Positions 8,563 to 15,822 of a stretch of DNA of 42,022 nucleotides are shown here, piece after piece. Position numbers and translations under genes: made by a program. The notes below the pieces were generated by a model. That model was not told the origin of the DNA, made no database searches, and worked only from the letters and a program-made list of their open reading frames with translations. The stretch lies in NCBI RefSeq assembly GCF_022712295.1, contig NZ_JALAGT010000061.1, positions 1 through 42,022 of the forward strand, written 5' to 3'. This DNA comes from Galactobacter sp. (GTDB lineage: Bacteria; Actinomycetota; Actinomycetes; Actinomycetales; Micrococcaceae). The first letter of the stretch is position 1. Every line of letters begins with the position of its first letter.

Positions 8563-10482
8563 GTGAGCACCAACTCGACCCGCCGCATGACCGTGGGCCA
8601 GGCCCTGATGGAGTTCCTGGCCAATCAGTACACGGTGGACGGCGACCACCGTGAGCGCACCATTGCAGGAACCTTCGGCATCTTCGGCCACGGCAACGTG
8701 GCCGGAGTGGGCCAGGCGCTGAAGCAGCTCAACGAATTGCGGCCGGGCCTGATGCCGTATCGCCAGGCCCGGAACGAGCAGGCGATGGTGCACCAGTCCG
8801 TGGGTTACGCGCGCATGCACCGGCGACTGGGGACCTGGGCCTCTGCTGCCTCGGTTGGCCCGGGCGCCTCCAACATGCTCACCGGTGCGGCGCTGGCCAC
8901 GTCCAACCGGATGCCCGCCTTGCTGCTGCCGTCCGACACCTTCGCAACGCGCGTCTCCGACCCCGTGCTGCAGCAGTTGGAGCACCCGTGGGACACCTCC
9001 ATCACCGTCAACGACGCCTTCCGCCCGGTCTCCGTCTTCTTCGACCGCGTGGACCGCCCGGAGAAGCTCTTCTCCATCGCCCTCTCCGCCATGCGCTCAC
9101 TCACGGATCCTGCGGAGACGGGCGCGGTGACGATCGCCCTGCCGGAGGACGTGCAGGCCGAGGCACTGGACGTTCCGGAGGAGTTCCTGCAGCAGCGCGA
9201 GTGGCGGCTCTCCCGCCCGCTGCCCCAGCGCGACGCACTGGCGGAGGCCGTTCGGGCCATCGCGGGCGCCGAACGCCCGCTGATCGTGGCCGGCGGCGGC
9301 GTGCTCTACTCGGGTGCCGAGGACCAACTGCGCGGGTTCGTCGAGGCCACCGGTATTCCGGTCGGCACCTCGCAGGCCGGTGGCGGCGTGCTGGTCTGGG
9401 ATCACGATCAGAACCTGGGCGGCGTTGGGGCCACCGGCACCCTGGCCTCCAACAAGATCGCAGCAGAGGCCGACGTCGTCATCGGCATCGGCACGCGCTA
9501 CTCGGACTTCACCACCGCCTCCCGCACCGCGTTCCGGAACCCGGATGTGAAGTTCGTGAACATCAATGTGGCCTCCTTCGACGCCTACAAGCACGGCACC
9601 CAGATTGCGGTGATCGCGGATGCCCGCGAAGCCCTGACCGAACTGTCCCAGGAACTCTCCGGCTTCACGGTCTCCGCCGACTACGCGGCCGAGGTGGCCC
9701 GCGTGAAGGGCGAATGGGACGGGCTGGTGGACGAGGCGTTCGAGCCCTCCGGGCTGAGTCTGCCGGGGCAGCCGGAGATCATCGGCGCCACCCAGCAGGC
9801 CTCCGCACCCAAGGACGTGGTGATCCAAGCGGCGGGCTCCCTGCCTGGTGACCTGCACAAGCTCTGGCGGGTTCGCGACGCGTTGGGCTACCACGTGGAA
9901 TATGCCTTCAGCTGCATGGGATACGAGATCGCCGGCGGCATCGGCGCCAAGCGTGGCCTTGAGGCCTCAGGGGACGATCGCGACGTCATCGTCATGGTCG
10001 GGGACGGCTCATACCTGATGCTCAACACCGAGCTCGTCACCGCGGTGGCGGAGGGAATCAAGATCATCGTGGTCCTGATCCAGAACCATGGCTATGCGTC
10101 CATCGGTCACCTCTCCGAGACGGTGGGATCCGAGCGTTTCGGTACCAAGTACCGTGCCTACGATCGGGACGCGGACAACTTCCAGGGTGAGGACGTCCTC
10201 CCCGTGGACCTGGCCATGAATGCCCGCTCCTACGGCCTCGACGTGATCGAGGTGCAGCCGTCGGAGAACGCGATCGAGGAGCTCAAGGCCGCCATCGCGA
10301 CGGCCAAGGCCTCCGAGAAGTCCACGTTCATCCATATCAATTCCAATCCGCACATCTACGCGCCGGACGGCGAGGGCTGGTGGGACGTCCCGGTGGCTCA
10401 GGTCTCCGAGATCTCCTCGACCCAGGCGGCTCGTGAGCAGTACGAGCGTGAGCAGGAGCCACAGCGCAATTACCTGGGCTGA
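8563..10482 (+). CDS. iolD: 3D-(3,5/4)-trihydroxycyclohexane-1,2-dione hydrolase (IolD)
   Basis: Thiamine-diphosphate enzyme that opens the cyclitol ring of 3D-trihydroxycyclohexane-1,2-dione to 5-deoxy-glucuronate. The 639-residue product has the three-domain ThDP layout. The PYR domain holds catalytic E72 in RNEQAMVH. A central Rossmann-like domain follows (about 215-370). The PP domain carries G480-D481-G482 and N508 (GDG-x25-N), the Mg/ThDP site. GTG start with AGGAGG 10 bases upstream, inside the iolB end. The Y-A-S-I-G-H-L-S-E-T segment after the ThDP motif is as in characterised IolD proteins and differs from the second IolD-like gene at 23.9 kb. Confidence 0.95.
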   Translation: MSTNSTRRMTVGQALMEFLANQYTVDGDHRERTIAGTFGIFGHGNVAGVGQALKQLNELRPGLMPYRQARNEQAMVHQSVGYARMHRRLGTWASAASVGPGASNMLTGAALATSNRMPALLLPSDTFATRVSDPVLQQLEHPWDTSITVNDAFRPVSVFFDRVDRPEKLFSIALSAMRSLTDPAETGAVTIALPEDVQAEALDVPEEFLQQREWRLSRPLPQRDALAEAVRAIAGAERPLIVAGGGVLYSGAEDQLRGFVEATGIPVGTSQAGGGVLVWDHDQNLGGVGATGTLASNKIAAEADVVIGIGTRYSDFTTASRTAFRNPDVKFVNINVASFDAYKHGTQIAVIADAREALTELSQELSGFTVSADYAAEVARVKGEWDGLVDEAFEPSGLSLPGQPEIIGATQQASAPKDVVIQAAGSLPGDLHKLWRVRDALGYHVEYAFSCMGYEIAGGIGAKRGLEASGDDRDVIVMVGDGSYLMLNTELVTAVAEGIKIIVVLIQNHGYASIGHLSETVGSERFGTKYRAYDRDADNFQGEDVLPVDLAMNARSYGLDVIEVQPSENAIEELKAAIATAKASEKSTFIHINSNPHIYAPDGEGWWDVPVAQVSEISSTQAAREQYEREQEPQRNYLG

Positions 10483-10510
10483 GTGCCCGCGGCGCCAAAG
10501 TCGCCATAAA

Positions 10511-10566
10511 TGCCCGACGACGCATGCTCGCCTTGCGAGCGACAGGTGCGCATGCTCCGTTGGGCA
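10511..10566. repeat. Intergenic hairpin of the TGCCCGACG family (iolD-TIM barrel gap)
   Basis: The arm at 10511-10527 (TGCCCGACGACGCATGC) pairs with 10550-10566 at 14 of 17 positions. Inside lies a second small hairpin, GCTCG (10526-10530) with CGAGC (10536-10540). It ends 20 bases before the ribosome site of the next gene. Same family as the elements at 51, 7545, 12621 and 23783. Confidence 0.65.
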
Positions 10567-10602
10567 TGAAACCAGACACCCTCGAAGATGAGAAGGAAGA
10601 CC

Positions 10603-11553
10603 ATGACCACCGAAGCCACCCCCGCAGCAGCCGCGGCGGGCACGGGGAACCCCGGCCTGCGCATCGGCACCGCCCCCGATTCCTGGGGCGTCTGGTTCCC
10701 CGATGATCCCACTCAGGTCCCGTGGGAGCGTTTCCTCGACGAGGTCGTCAAGGCCGGCTACGAGTGGATCGAACTGGGGCCCTACGGTTATCTGCCTACA
10801 GACCCGCACCAGCTTGAGGACGAACTCGGCAAGCGCAACCTCAAGCTCTCCGCCGGCACGGTCTTCACCGGTTTCCACAAGGGTGATGACCAGTGGAAGC
10901 GCGCCTGGGACCAGGCGCTGGACGTCGCGGGACTGGCCTCCAAGCTCGGCGCAGAGCATCTCGTGGTGATCCCGGATCTGTGGCGCTCCGATGCCACCGG
11001 TGAGGCGTTGGAACCGCGCACCCTCACCGATGAGCAGTGGACCAAGCTGGGCCAGGGGCACGACCGGTTGGGGAAGGCGCTGCTGGAGGAGTTCGGCATC
11101 AAGCAGCAGTTCCACTCCCACGCGGACTCCCATGTGGGCACCACGCGGGAGATGCACCGCTTCCTGGAATCCACGGACCAGCGCTACACCAACCTCTGCC
11201 TCGACACCGGGCACTTCGCCTACTACGGCGGCGACAACGTGCGTTTGATCGAGGAGTTCCCCGAGCGGATCGGCTACCTTCACCTGAAGCAGGTGGACAC
11301 CAGCCTGCTCTTCGACGTACTCAAGGGCGACGTGGCGTTCAACAAGGCGGTCGCCGACGGCATCATGGTGGAGCCGCCCTACGGCGTTCCGGACCTGGCC
11401 CCCATCATCGAGGCCGTCGCCAAGATCAACCCGGAGATCTTCGCGATCGTCGAGCAGGACATGTACGGCTGCTCCGTCGATACGCCGTTCCCCATCGCTC
11501 AGCGCACGCGTGAGCACATCTTCTCCTGCACGCACATGGCGCGCATCAACTGA
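10603..11553 (+). CDS. IolE/IolI-type TIM-barrel isomerase or inosose dehydratase
   Basis: Member of the AP-endonuclease-2-like TIM barrel superfamily, 316 residues. It opens with GTAPDSWGVW (22-31). Metal-ligand candidates are E57, H171/H173 in FHSHADSH, D201 and H204 in CLDTGHFAYY, H227 in YLHLKQ, and E284. Placed between iolD and iolG, it is the only candidate in this block for inosose dehydratase (IolE), although an inosose isomerase (IolI) is possible. The gene at 28.9 kb has the better IolE signature. AAGGA stands 6-7 bases before the ATG. An upstream ATG-like start five codons earlier lacks a site. The C-terminal segment after E284 is unusually long for the family. Confidence 0.78.
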   Translation: MTTEATPAAAAAGTGNPGLRIGTAPDSWGVWFPDDPTQVPWERFLDEVVKAGYEWIELGPYGYLPTDPHQLEDELGKRNLKLSAGTVFTGFHKGDDQWKRAWDQALDVAGLASKLGAEHLVVIPDLWRSDATGEALEPRTLTDEQWTKLGQGHDRLGKALLEEFGIKQQFHSHADSHVGTTREMHRFLESTDQRYTNLCLDTGHFAYYGGDNVRLIEEFPERIGYLHLKQVDTSLLFDVLKGDVAFNKAVADGIMVEPPYGVPDLAPIIEAVAKINPEIFAIVEQDMYGCSVDTPFPIAQRTREHIFSCTHMARIN

Positions 11554-11596
11554 AAACCCACGTCCCCAACAACGCTTAAGGATCGAAAGACACGTC

Positions 11597-12613
11597 ATGA
11601 GTAACGACATCCGCGTCGCCGTGGTCGGCGCAGGCCGCATGGGCGCAGACCACATCGCCCGCATCACCAACACCACCAACGGCGCCGTGGTCTCGGCCGT
11701 GGTGGACGTGGCCCTGGATCGCGCAGCCGAGATGGCGAAGGAGGCCGGGGACGCGGCCGTCTTCGGTTCCATCGAGGAGGCCATTGCCGCCAACGCCATG
11801 GATGCCGTGCTCATCGCGACTCCCGGACAGTTCCATGCGCCGGTGCTGATCCCGGCGTTGGAGGCGGGGCTGCCCATCCTCTGCGAGAAGCCGCTGACCC
11901 AGGACCCGGTCTCGTCGCGGAAGATTGTGGAGGCGGAGATGAAGCTGGACAAGCCGCACATCCAGGTGGGCTTCATGCGCCGATTCGACGCGGAGTACCG
12001 GCAGCTGAAGTCCCTGGTGGAATCCAAGGATGCCGGCGACGTGCTGATGCTGCGCGGCGTGCACCGCAACCCGGACGTCAACGACTACTACACCACCGAC
12101 ATGCTCATCACCGACTCCGTGGTGCATGAGTTCTCGGTGCTTCCGTGGATCGCCGACTCCCGCGTGGTGTCGCTTGAGGTCAAACACCCCCGCCGCAACT
12201 CTCTGGCTCCCCGGGACCTGCAGGAACCAATCCTGGTGCTCATGACCCTGGAGAACGGTGTCCTCATCGACGTGGAGATGAACGTCTCCGTGCAGTTCGG
12301 GTACCAGGTCGCCACGGAGGCCGTGTTCCAGAAGGGCATCGCCCGGATAGGGCAGCCCTCAGGGATGCAACGGTGGCAGGACGGCCAGTTCTTCACGGCA
12401 GAGCACACCGGCTTCGAGACCCGCTTCGGCGCGGCCTACGACGCCGAGGTGCAGTCCTGGATCGACGCCATCAAGCGCGGCGACCTGGTGGACGGCCCCA
12501 ATGCTTGGGACGGCTACGAGGTGGCCTTGTGCTGCGAGGCCGGCGTCACAGCACTGCGGCAGGACGGCCCCGTGGCCATCCGCGACGAGGTCCGCCCGGG
12601 CTTCTACGCCTGA
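11597..12613 (+). CDS. iolG: myo-Inositol 2-dehydrogenase (IolG), Gfo/Idh/MocA family
   Basis: NAD-dependent oxidation of myo-inositol to scyllo-inosose (2-keto-myo-inositol), the entry step. The 338-residue product has the Rossmann motif VVGAGRMG (9-16), the EKPLT motif with K98, and D173/H177 in TDSVVHE. These match the Lys-Asp-His triad of Bacillus IolG in identity and spacing. GFMRRFDAEY (125-134) is also typical of inositol dehydrogenases. The long open frame starts earlier, inside the previous gene, but the ATG at 11597 fits the Rossmann start, with purine-rich AAGGATCGAAAGA upstream. Three related dehydrogenases lie in the second block. Confidence 0.9.
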   Translation: MSNDIRVAVVGAGRMGADHIARITNTTNGAVVSAVVDVALDRAAEMAKEAGDAAVFGSIEEAIAANAMDAVLIATPGQFHAPVLIPALEAGLPILCEKPLTQDPVSSRKIVEAEMKLDKPHIQVGFMRRFDAEYRQLKSLVESKDAGDVLMLRGVHRNPDVNDYYTTDMLITDSVVHEFSVLPWIADSRVVSLEVKHPRRNSLAPRDLQEPILVLMTLENGVLIDVEMNVSVQFGYQVATEAVFQKGIARIGQPSGMQRWQDGQFFTAEHTGFETRFGAAYDAEVQSWIDAIKRGDLVDGPNAWDGYEVALCCEAGVTALRQDGPVAIRDEVRPGFYA

Positions 12614-12620
12614 GATCGAC

Positions 12621-12726
12621 TGCCCGACGACGTGTGGTCGGGGGCCGCGCGGGCGCGGCGCCTCGGGCGCCGGGCCGGCTCTGGTGACCCGAGCACCGAA
12701 GCCGCGACAACGCCGTCGGGCATTTT
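12621..12726. repeat. Long intergenic hairpin of the TGCCCGACG family with T-run (iolG-iolH gap)
   Basis: TGCCCGACGACG (12621-12632) is complementary at its outer nine bases to CGCCGTCGGGCA (12711-12722), which is followed by TTTT. The 78 bases between are very GC-rich and hold smaller inverted repeats (GCCGCGC/GCGCGGC at about 12644-12658). It could act as a partial terminator that lowers iolH expression relative to iolG. Confidence 0.6.
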
Positions 12727-12752
12727 GACCCCATCAGTTCAAGGAGAAGCAC

Positions 12753-13619
12753 ATGGCACGCATTGCACTTGACCCCACCCCGTACAACCACACGCTGAGC
12801 CTGCTGGACTTCCCGGACAAGGCCGCCTCGCTCGGGTACGAGTACCTGCAACTCACGCCGAATCCCGATCTGGGCACGCATTTCCATCACCCCAAGCTGG
12901 ACCGTTCTATGGTGACGTCGCTGAAGAAGCGTGCCTCGGACGCGGGCGTGAGCATCACCTCCGTGCAGCCGGTCCAGCGATTCGGCGGCCCGGAGGAACA
13001 CCAAGTGCGGGCCGCGATCTACAACGCCAAGGCCTACATCCGCCTGGCCGCGGAGCTGGACGCACCGATCATCAACACGGAGTTCTCAGGTCGGCCCGAG
13101 CGTGAGGAGGAGAGCGAGAACTGCTTCTATCGCGCCATGGATGAACTGCTTCCGGTGTTGGAGACCGAGGGAGTCACCATGAACTTCGATCCGCATCCGG
13201 ACGATTTCGTGGAGAACGGCCTGGACGCGTGGCGGATCCTGCGTTCGCTGAATTCTGACCGGATCGGCTTCGTGTACGTGGGTGCGCATGCGTTCCACTA
13301 CGTGGAGCCGGCGGCTTCGCTCCTGCCCACGGTCGGTGCCGGTCTGAAGTCCGTGTTCATCTCCGATTCGTTCGACCACCGTCGCTCCCACAGCCTGCGC
13401 TACATCTCCAACCCGCCCGGGCACACCGCCCGCGTGCACCAGCACCTCAAGGTGGGGGACGGGGACGTGAACTTCGAGGAGCTCTTCGGGCTGCTGAAGG
13501 CGGGCGGCTACCTGAACGATCCGGACGCACTGATCGTCTCCAACGTCTTCGCCGAGGACGAGCGGGCGGACGAGGTCTCCCGCTACCAACTGGAGACCAT
13601 CCGTTCCTACCTCTCCTGA
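12753..13619 (+). CDS. iolH: IolH-like TIM-barrel protein of the inositol block
   Basis: A 288-residue AP-endonuclease-2-like TIM barrel. The segments FDPHPDDFVE, SDSFDHRRSHSLRY and NPPGHTARVHQHLKVGDGDV are those I associate with IolH of iol operons. Histidines and acids in them (for example D and H of HPDD, H of VHQHL) are candidate metal ligands. The biochemical role of IolH is not settled; a sugar isomerase or epimerase is likely from the fold. AAGGAG is 6 bases before the ATG. It is last in the first iol block and followed by a hairpin. Confidence 0.8.
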   Translation: MARIALDPTPYNHTLSLLDFPDKAASLGYEYLQLTPNPDLGTHFHHPKLDRSMVTSLKKRASDAGVSITSVQPVQRFGGPEEHQVRAAIYNAKAYIRLAAELDAPIINTEFSGRPEREEESENCFYRAMDELLPVLETEGVTMNFDPHPDDFVENGLDAWRILRSLNSDRIGFVYVGAHAFHYVEPAASLLPTVGAGLKSVFISDSFDHRRSHSLRYISNPPGHTARVHQHLKVGDGDVNFEELFGLLKAGGYLNDPDALIVSNVFAEDERADEVSRYQLETIRSYLS

Positions 13620-13629
13620 AGACAGCAAA

Positions 13630-13663
13630 GGAGCGCGGTGGCCTGGGAGGGCTGCCGCGCTCC
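13630..13663 (+). terminator. Hairpin after iolH
   Basis: GGAGCGCGG (13630-13638) pairs with CCGCGCTCC (13655-13663), with extra pairing possible inside. No T-run follows. It starts 10 bases after the iolH stop and before the promoter of the lipoprotein gene, so it is placed to end the iol transcript. Confidence 0.6.
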
Positions 13664-13710
13664 TCGTCGGTCTTGTGCGTTCGGGGCACAGGTCCAAGTA
13701 AATCCAAACG

Positions 13711-13740
13711 TTGAACGATTTGTGTTGGCTTGGGTAGAAT
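13711..13740 (+). promoter_or_regulatory. Sigma-70-type promoter of a leaderless lipoprotein gene
   Basis: TTGAAC (13711-13716), an 18-base spacer and TAGAAT (13735-13740). The -10 box ends only 8 bases before the ATG at 13749, so transcription should begin at or within two bases of the start codon. No ribosome site is present, which agrees with a leaderless mRNA. Confidence 0.65.
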
Positions 13741-13748
13741 GCGCGACC

Positions 13749-14480
13749 ATGATCACTCGTCTTACATCTGCTCTGGCCGTCGCGGCCCTTGCCGTCGCCG
13801 GCCTCGCGGCGTGCGGCCCCAAGCAGGCCGACGGCCCTGCTGAAGACACGGCCAAGAGCTCTCAGTCCGCGCAGGCGGCGGCCACCGACACTCCGACGGC
13901 CGGGCCCGAGGAGACCGACGAGCCAACGGAAACTGAGGGGCCCTTCGAGACCGACGCACCCAGCGAGACCGACACACCGGCTGGCGGGAACAAGGTCGAC
14001 TCCATTACGGATCTCAAGAACGAGGGTGATTACTACGTCAGCGAGGGCGGGATCACCTACCGCTTCTCGAACGGCGGGGTGCAGATCGATTATGGCTCGG
14101 GCGGCTCGGGCGGCTCGGGCGGCTCGGGCGGCGGCACAGACCTGCCCTGGGCCGCCACGCCGTCGGCGGGTAGCGGCGGCTCCGGCTCGGGTGGGCTGTG
14201 CGATGCGTTCCCGGAGTTCAGTGTGACCAGCGCCAAGGCGTTCCTGCCTTACGTCTCGGCCTCTTCCGTCGCAGACATCGACGAGCAGCTGGGGTACCTG
14301 GACAAGGTGAAGGACTTGGATGGCAGCCTGAAGAAGGACATGGTGGTCTGGAAGCAGTACCTGAAGAAGGCCAAGGCTGCGGGCGGCGGCACGCAGAAGA
14401 TCATCGAGTCCAAGCTGGTGACGGACGAGGTGCGCTCCGCAGCCGACCGCTTGAAGGCGGCCTATCGCGCGTGCCCATGA
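13749..14480 (+). CDS. Secreted lipoprotein, function unknown
   Basis: The 243-residue product has a type II signal peptide: basic start, hydrophobic core and lipobox L-A-A-C with C22, so the mature protein should be anchored on the outer face of the membrane. Residues 28-80 are rich in Thr, Pro and acidic residues and look like a wall-spanning linker. A Gly-Ser run follows (116-129), encoded by four exact 9-base repeats, then a folded, Lys-rich C-terminal part with Cys151 and Cys242, which could form a disulfide. No known domain is recognised. The start is fixed by the promoter, which leaves no leader. It sits between the iol block and the ABC importer operon, but nothing links it to transport. 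Confidence 0.75.
   Translation: MITRLTSALAVAALAVAGLAACGPKQADGPAEDTAKSSQSAQAAATDTPTAGPEETDEPTETEGPFETDAPSETDTPAGGNKVDSITDLKNEGDYYVSEGGITYRFSNGGVQIDYGSGGSGGSGGSGGGTDLPWAATPSAGSGGSGSGGLCDAFPEFSVTSAKAFLPYVSASSVADIDEQLGYLDKVKDLDGSLKKDMVVWKQYLKKAKAAGGGTQKIIESKLVTDEVRSAADRLKAAYRACP
14094..14129 (+). repeat. Four 9-bp units encoding Gly-Ser-Gly in the lipoprotein gene
   Basis: GGCTCGGGC occurs four times in tandem without a base change, in frame, so slippage would lengthen or shorten the linker by three residues per unit without breaking the frame. Confidence 0.85.
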
Positions 14481-14502
14481 CGCAGTCGCGCCGCTTCGTC
14501 TA

Positions 14503-14559
14503 GCGGTGCGTTGACACGAATGGCGGTGTGGATCCACGGATCCACACCGCCATTCGTGC
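14503..14559 (+). repeat. 57-bp dispersed hairpin repeat, copy 1
   Basis: A perfect 21-bp stem (14515-14535 with 14538-14558) with a two-base loop AC, centred on two GGATCC sites, preceded by the unpaired flank GCGGTGCGTTG. The second copy is at 37729-37785. It stands 23 bases after the lipoprotein gene and can act as its terminator, but the shared unpaired left flank shows that it is a repeat and not just two similar terminators. Confidence 0.85.
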
Positions 14560-14651
14560 TTTCACACCGAAGGGTGTGCGGGTGGGTCCTGGATGGCGCG
14601 CCTGAACTCGGTGTGTGTTTCGTTGGGAAGAACTTCTTCGCGAATATCGTG

Positions 14652-14667
14652 ACTTGTATGTACAAGT
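14652..14667 (+). promoter_or_regulatory. Palindromic operator candidate upstream of the ABC importer operon
   Basis: ACTTGTATGTACAAGT has two perfect 7-bp arms around TG. The pattern G-T-A-x-x-T-A-C within a T-rich/A-rich palindrome is the type bound by HutC-subfamily GntR regulators, one of which is encoded at the far end of this operon. It lies 72 bases before the first start codon. Another partial palindrome, GAAGAA-C-TTCTTC, lies about 20 bases upstream. Confidence 0.5.
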
Positions 14668-14739
14668 GGTGTGATCCTCGTTACTCTCGTCACATCGCCG
14701 CACTCATCACGTGGCTCACGACGAGGGGAAGCACCCGCC

Positions 14740-15822
14740 ATGACATCCATCAACATCGACTCTCTGACCATCACCTACGGTGACAACACGGTCATCTCCG
14801 GACTGGACCTGAACATCCAGGACGGGGAATTCTTCACGCTGCTCGGACCGTCCGGTTGCGGCAAGACCACCCTGTTGCGCACCATCGCCGGGTTCATCAC
14901 CCCGGCCTCGGGTTCCATCAAGTTCGGTGACAGGGACGTCACCTCCATCCCGACGCACAAGCGCAACATCGGCATGGTTTTCCAGGACTACGCGCTCTTC
15001 CCCGACAAGACCGTCAATACCAACGTCGCCTACGGCCTGAAGGCCCGCAAGGTACCCAAGTCGGAGATCCCCGCCCGGATCGAGGAAGCGCTCGATCGGG
15101 TCGGCATGGGTGGCTTCGGCGACCGACTTCCCGGTGCCCTCTCCGGCGGACAGCGTCAGCGCGTGGCTCTGGCCCGCGCGCTGGTCATCCGCCCAAGCGT
15201 GCTGCTGATGGATGAACCGCTCTCCAACTTGGACACCAAGTTGCGCATCCAGATCCGTGAGTCCATCGCGGAACTGCAGCGCGAGCTCGGCATCACCACG
15301 GTCTTCGTGACGCACGACCAGGAGGAGGCCCTGGCGATGTCGGACAGAATCGCCCTCTTCAAGACCGGGCGGATCGAACAGCTCGGAGGCCCCACCGACA
15401 TCTACCAGTCGCCCGTGTCCAGCTACGCTGCCGACTTCATCGGTGCGGCCAACGTCCTTCCCATCACGGTGCCGGACGGGGTGTCATCGCGTGAGGGCGA
15501 GTCCGTCACCGTGGCGTTCGGCACCCAGCGGCTGAACGGTGTCAGCCGTTCCTTGATCGTTCCGGGAGACGGCTTCGCCGTTGCCCGTCCCGAGCACCTG
15601 ACGCTGGCGGCCAAGGACGCCGCAGTCCCTGCCGGGGTGAACGCCGTACCCGGCAAGGTGCTCTACGAGCAGTACCTGGGACGCGTGCGGCAGTACCGCG
15701 TAGCGCTGAGCAACGGCGAAGAGATCCACATCAGCGAACTCGTGGACGGTCCGGGGTTCCCCGCTCACTCCGATGTGCAGGTGCATTTCCCGGAGACCAA
15801 GACGCTGGTGATGGCGTCATGA
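14740..15822 (+). CDS. ABC importer ATPase, Fe(III)/AfuC/PotA-type
   Basis: Energises the importer encoded by the next two genes. The 360-residue product has Walker A GPSGCGKT (37-44), Q82, signature LSGGQ (134-138), Walker B VLLMDEP with D158/E159, switch H192, and a C-terminal TOBE region from about 240. This is the domain order of the Fbp/Afu/Pot/2-aminoethylphosphonate group. GAGGGG precedes the ATG at 14740; the frame is open 23 codons further upstream, over the operator, and that part is not coding. It overlaps the permease gene by four bases (ATGA). The ATPase alone does not tell the substrate. Confidence 0.88.
   Translation: MTSINIDSLTITYGDNTVISGLDLNIQDGEFFTLLGPSGCGKTTLLRTIAGFITPASGSIKFGDRDVTSIPTHKRNIGMVFQDYALFPDKTVNTNVAYGLKARKVPKSEIPARIEEALDRVGMGGFGDRLPGALSGGQRQRVALARALVIRPSVLLMDEPLSNLDTKLRIQIRESIAELQRELGITTVFVTHDQEEALAMSDRIALFKTGRIEQLGGPTDIYQSPVSSYAADFIGAANVLPITVPDGVSSREGESVTVAFGTQRLNGVSRSLIVPGDGFAVARPEHLTLAAKDAAVPAGVNAVPGKVLYEQYLGRVRQYRVALSNGEEIHISELVDGPGFPAHSDVQVHFPETKTLVMAS

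Noticed and set aside
10009..12081. 690-codon open frame on the minus strand across iolD, the TIM barrel and iolG
   Set aside because: Antisense shadow of three well-supported genes, with no ribosome site or recognisable domain.
14511..14783. Short frames reading M-A-V-W-I-(H/R)-G-S-T-P-P at both 57-bp repeats
   Set aside because: They are translations of the hairpin stems, not conserved genes; no ribosome site is present.
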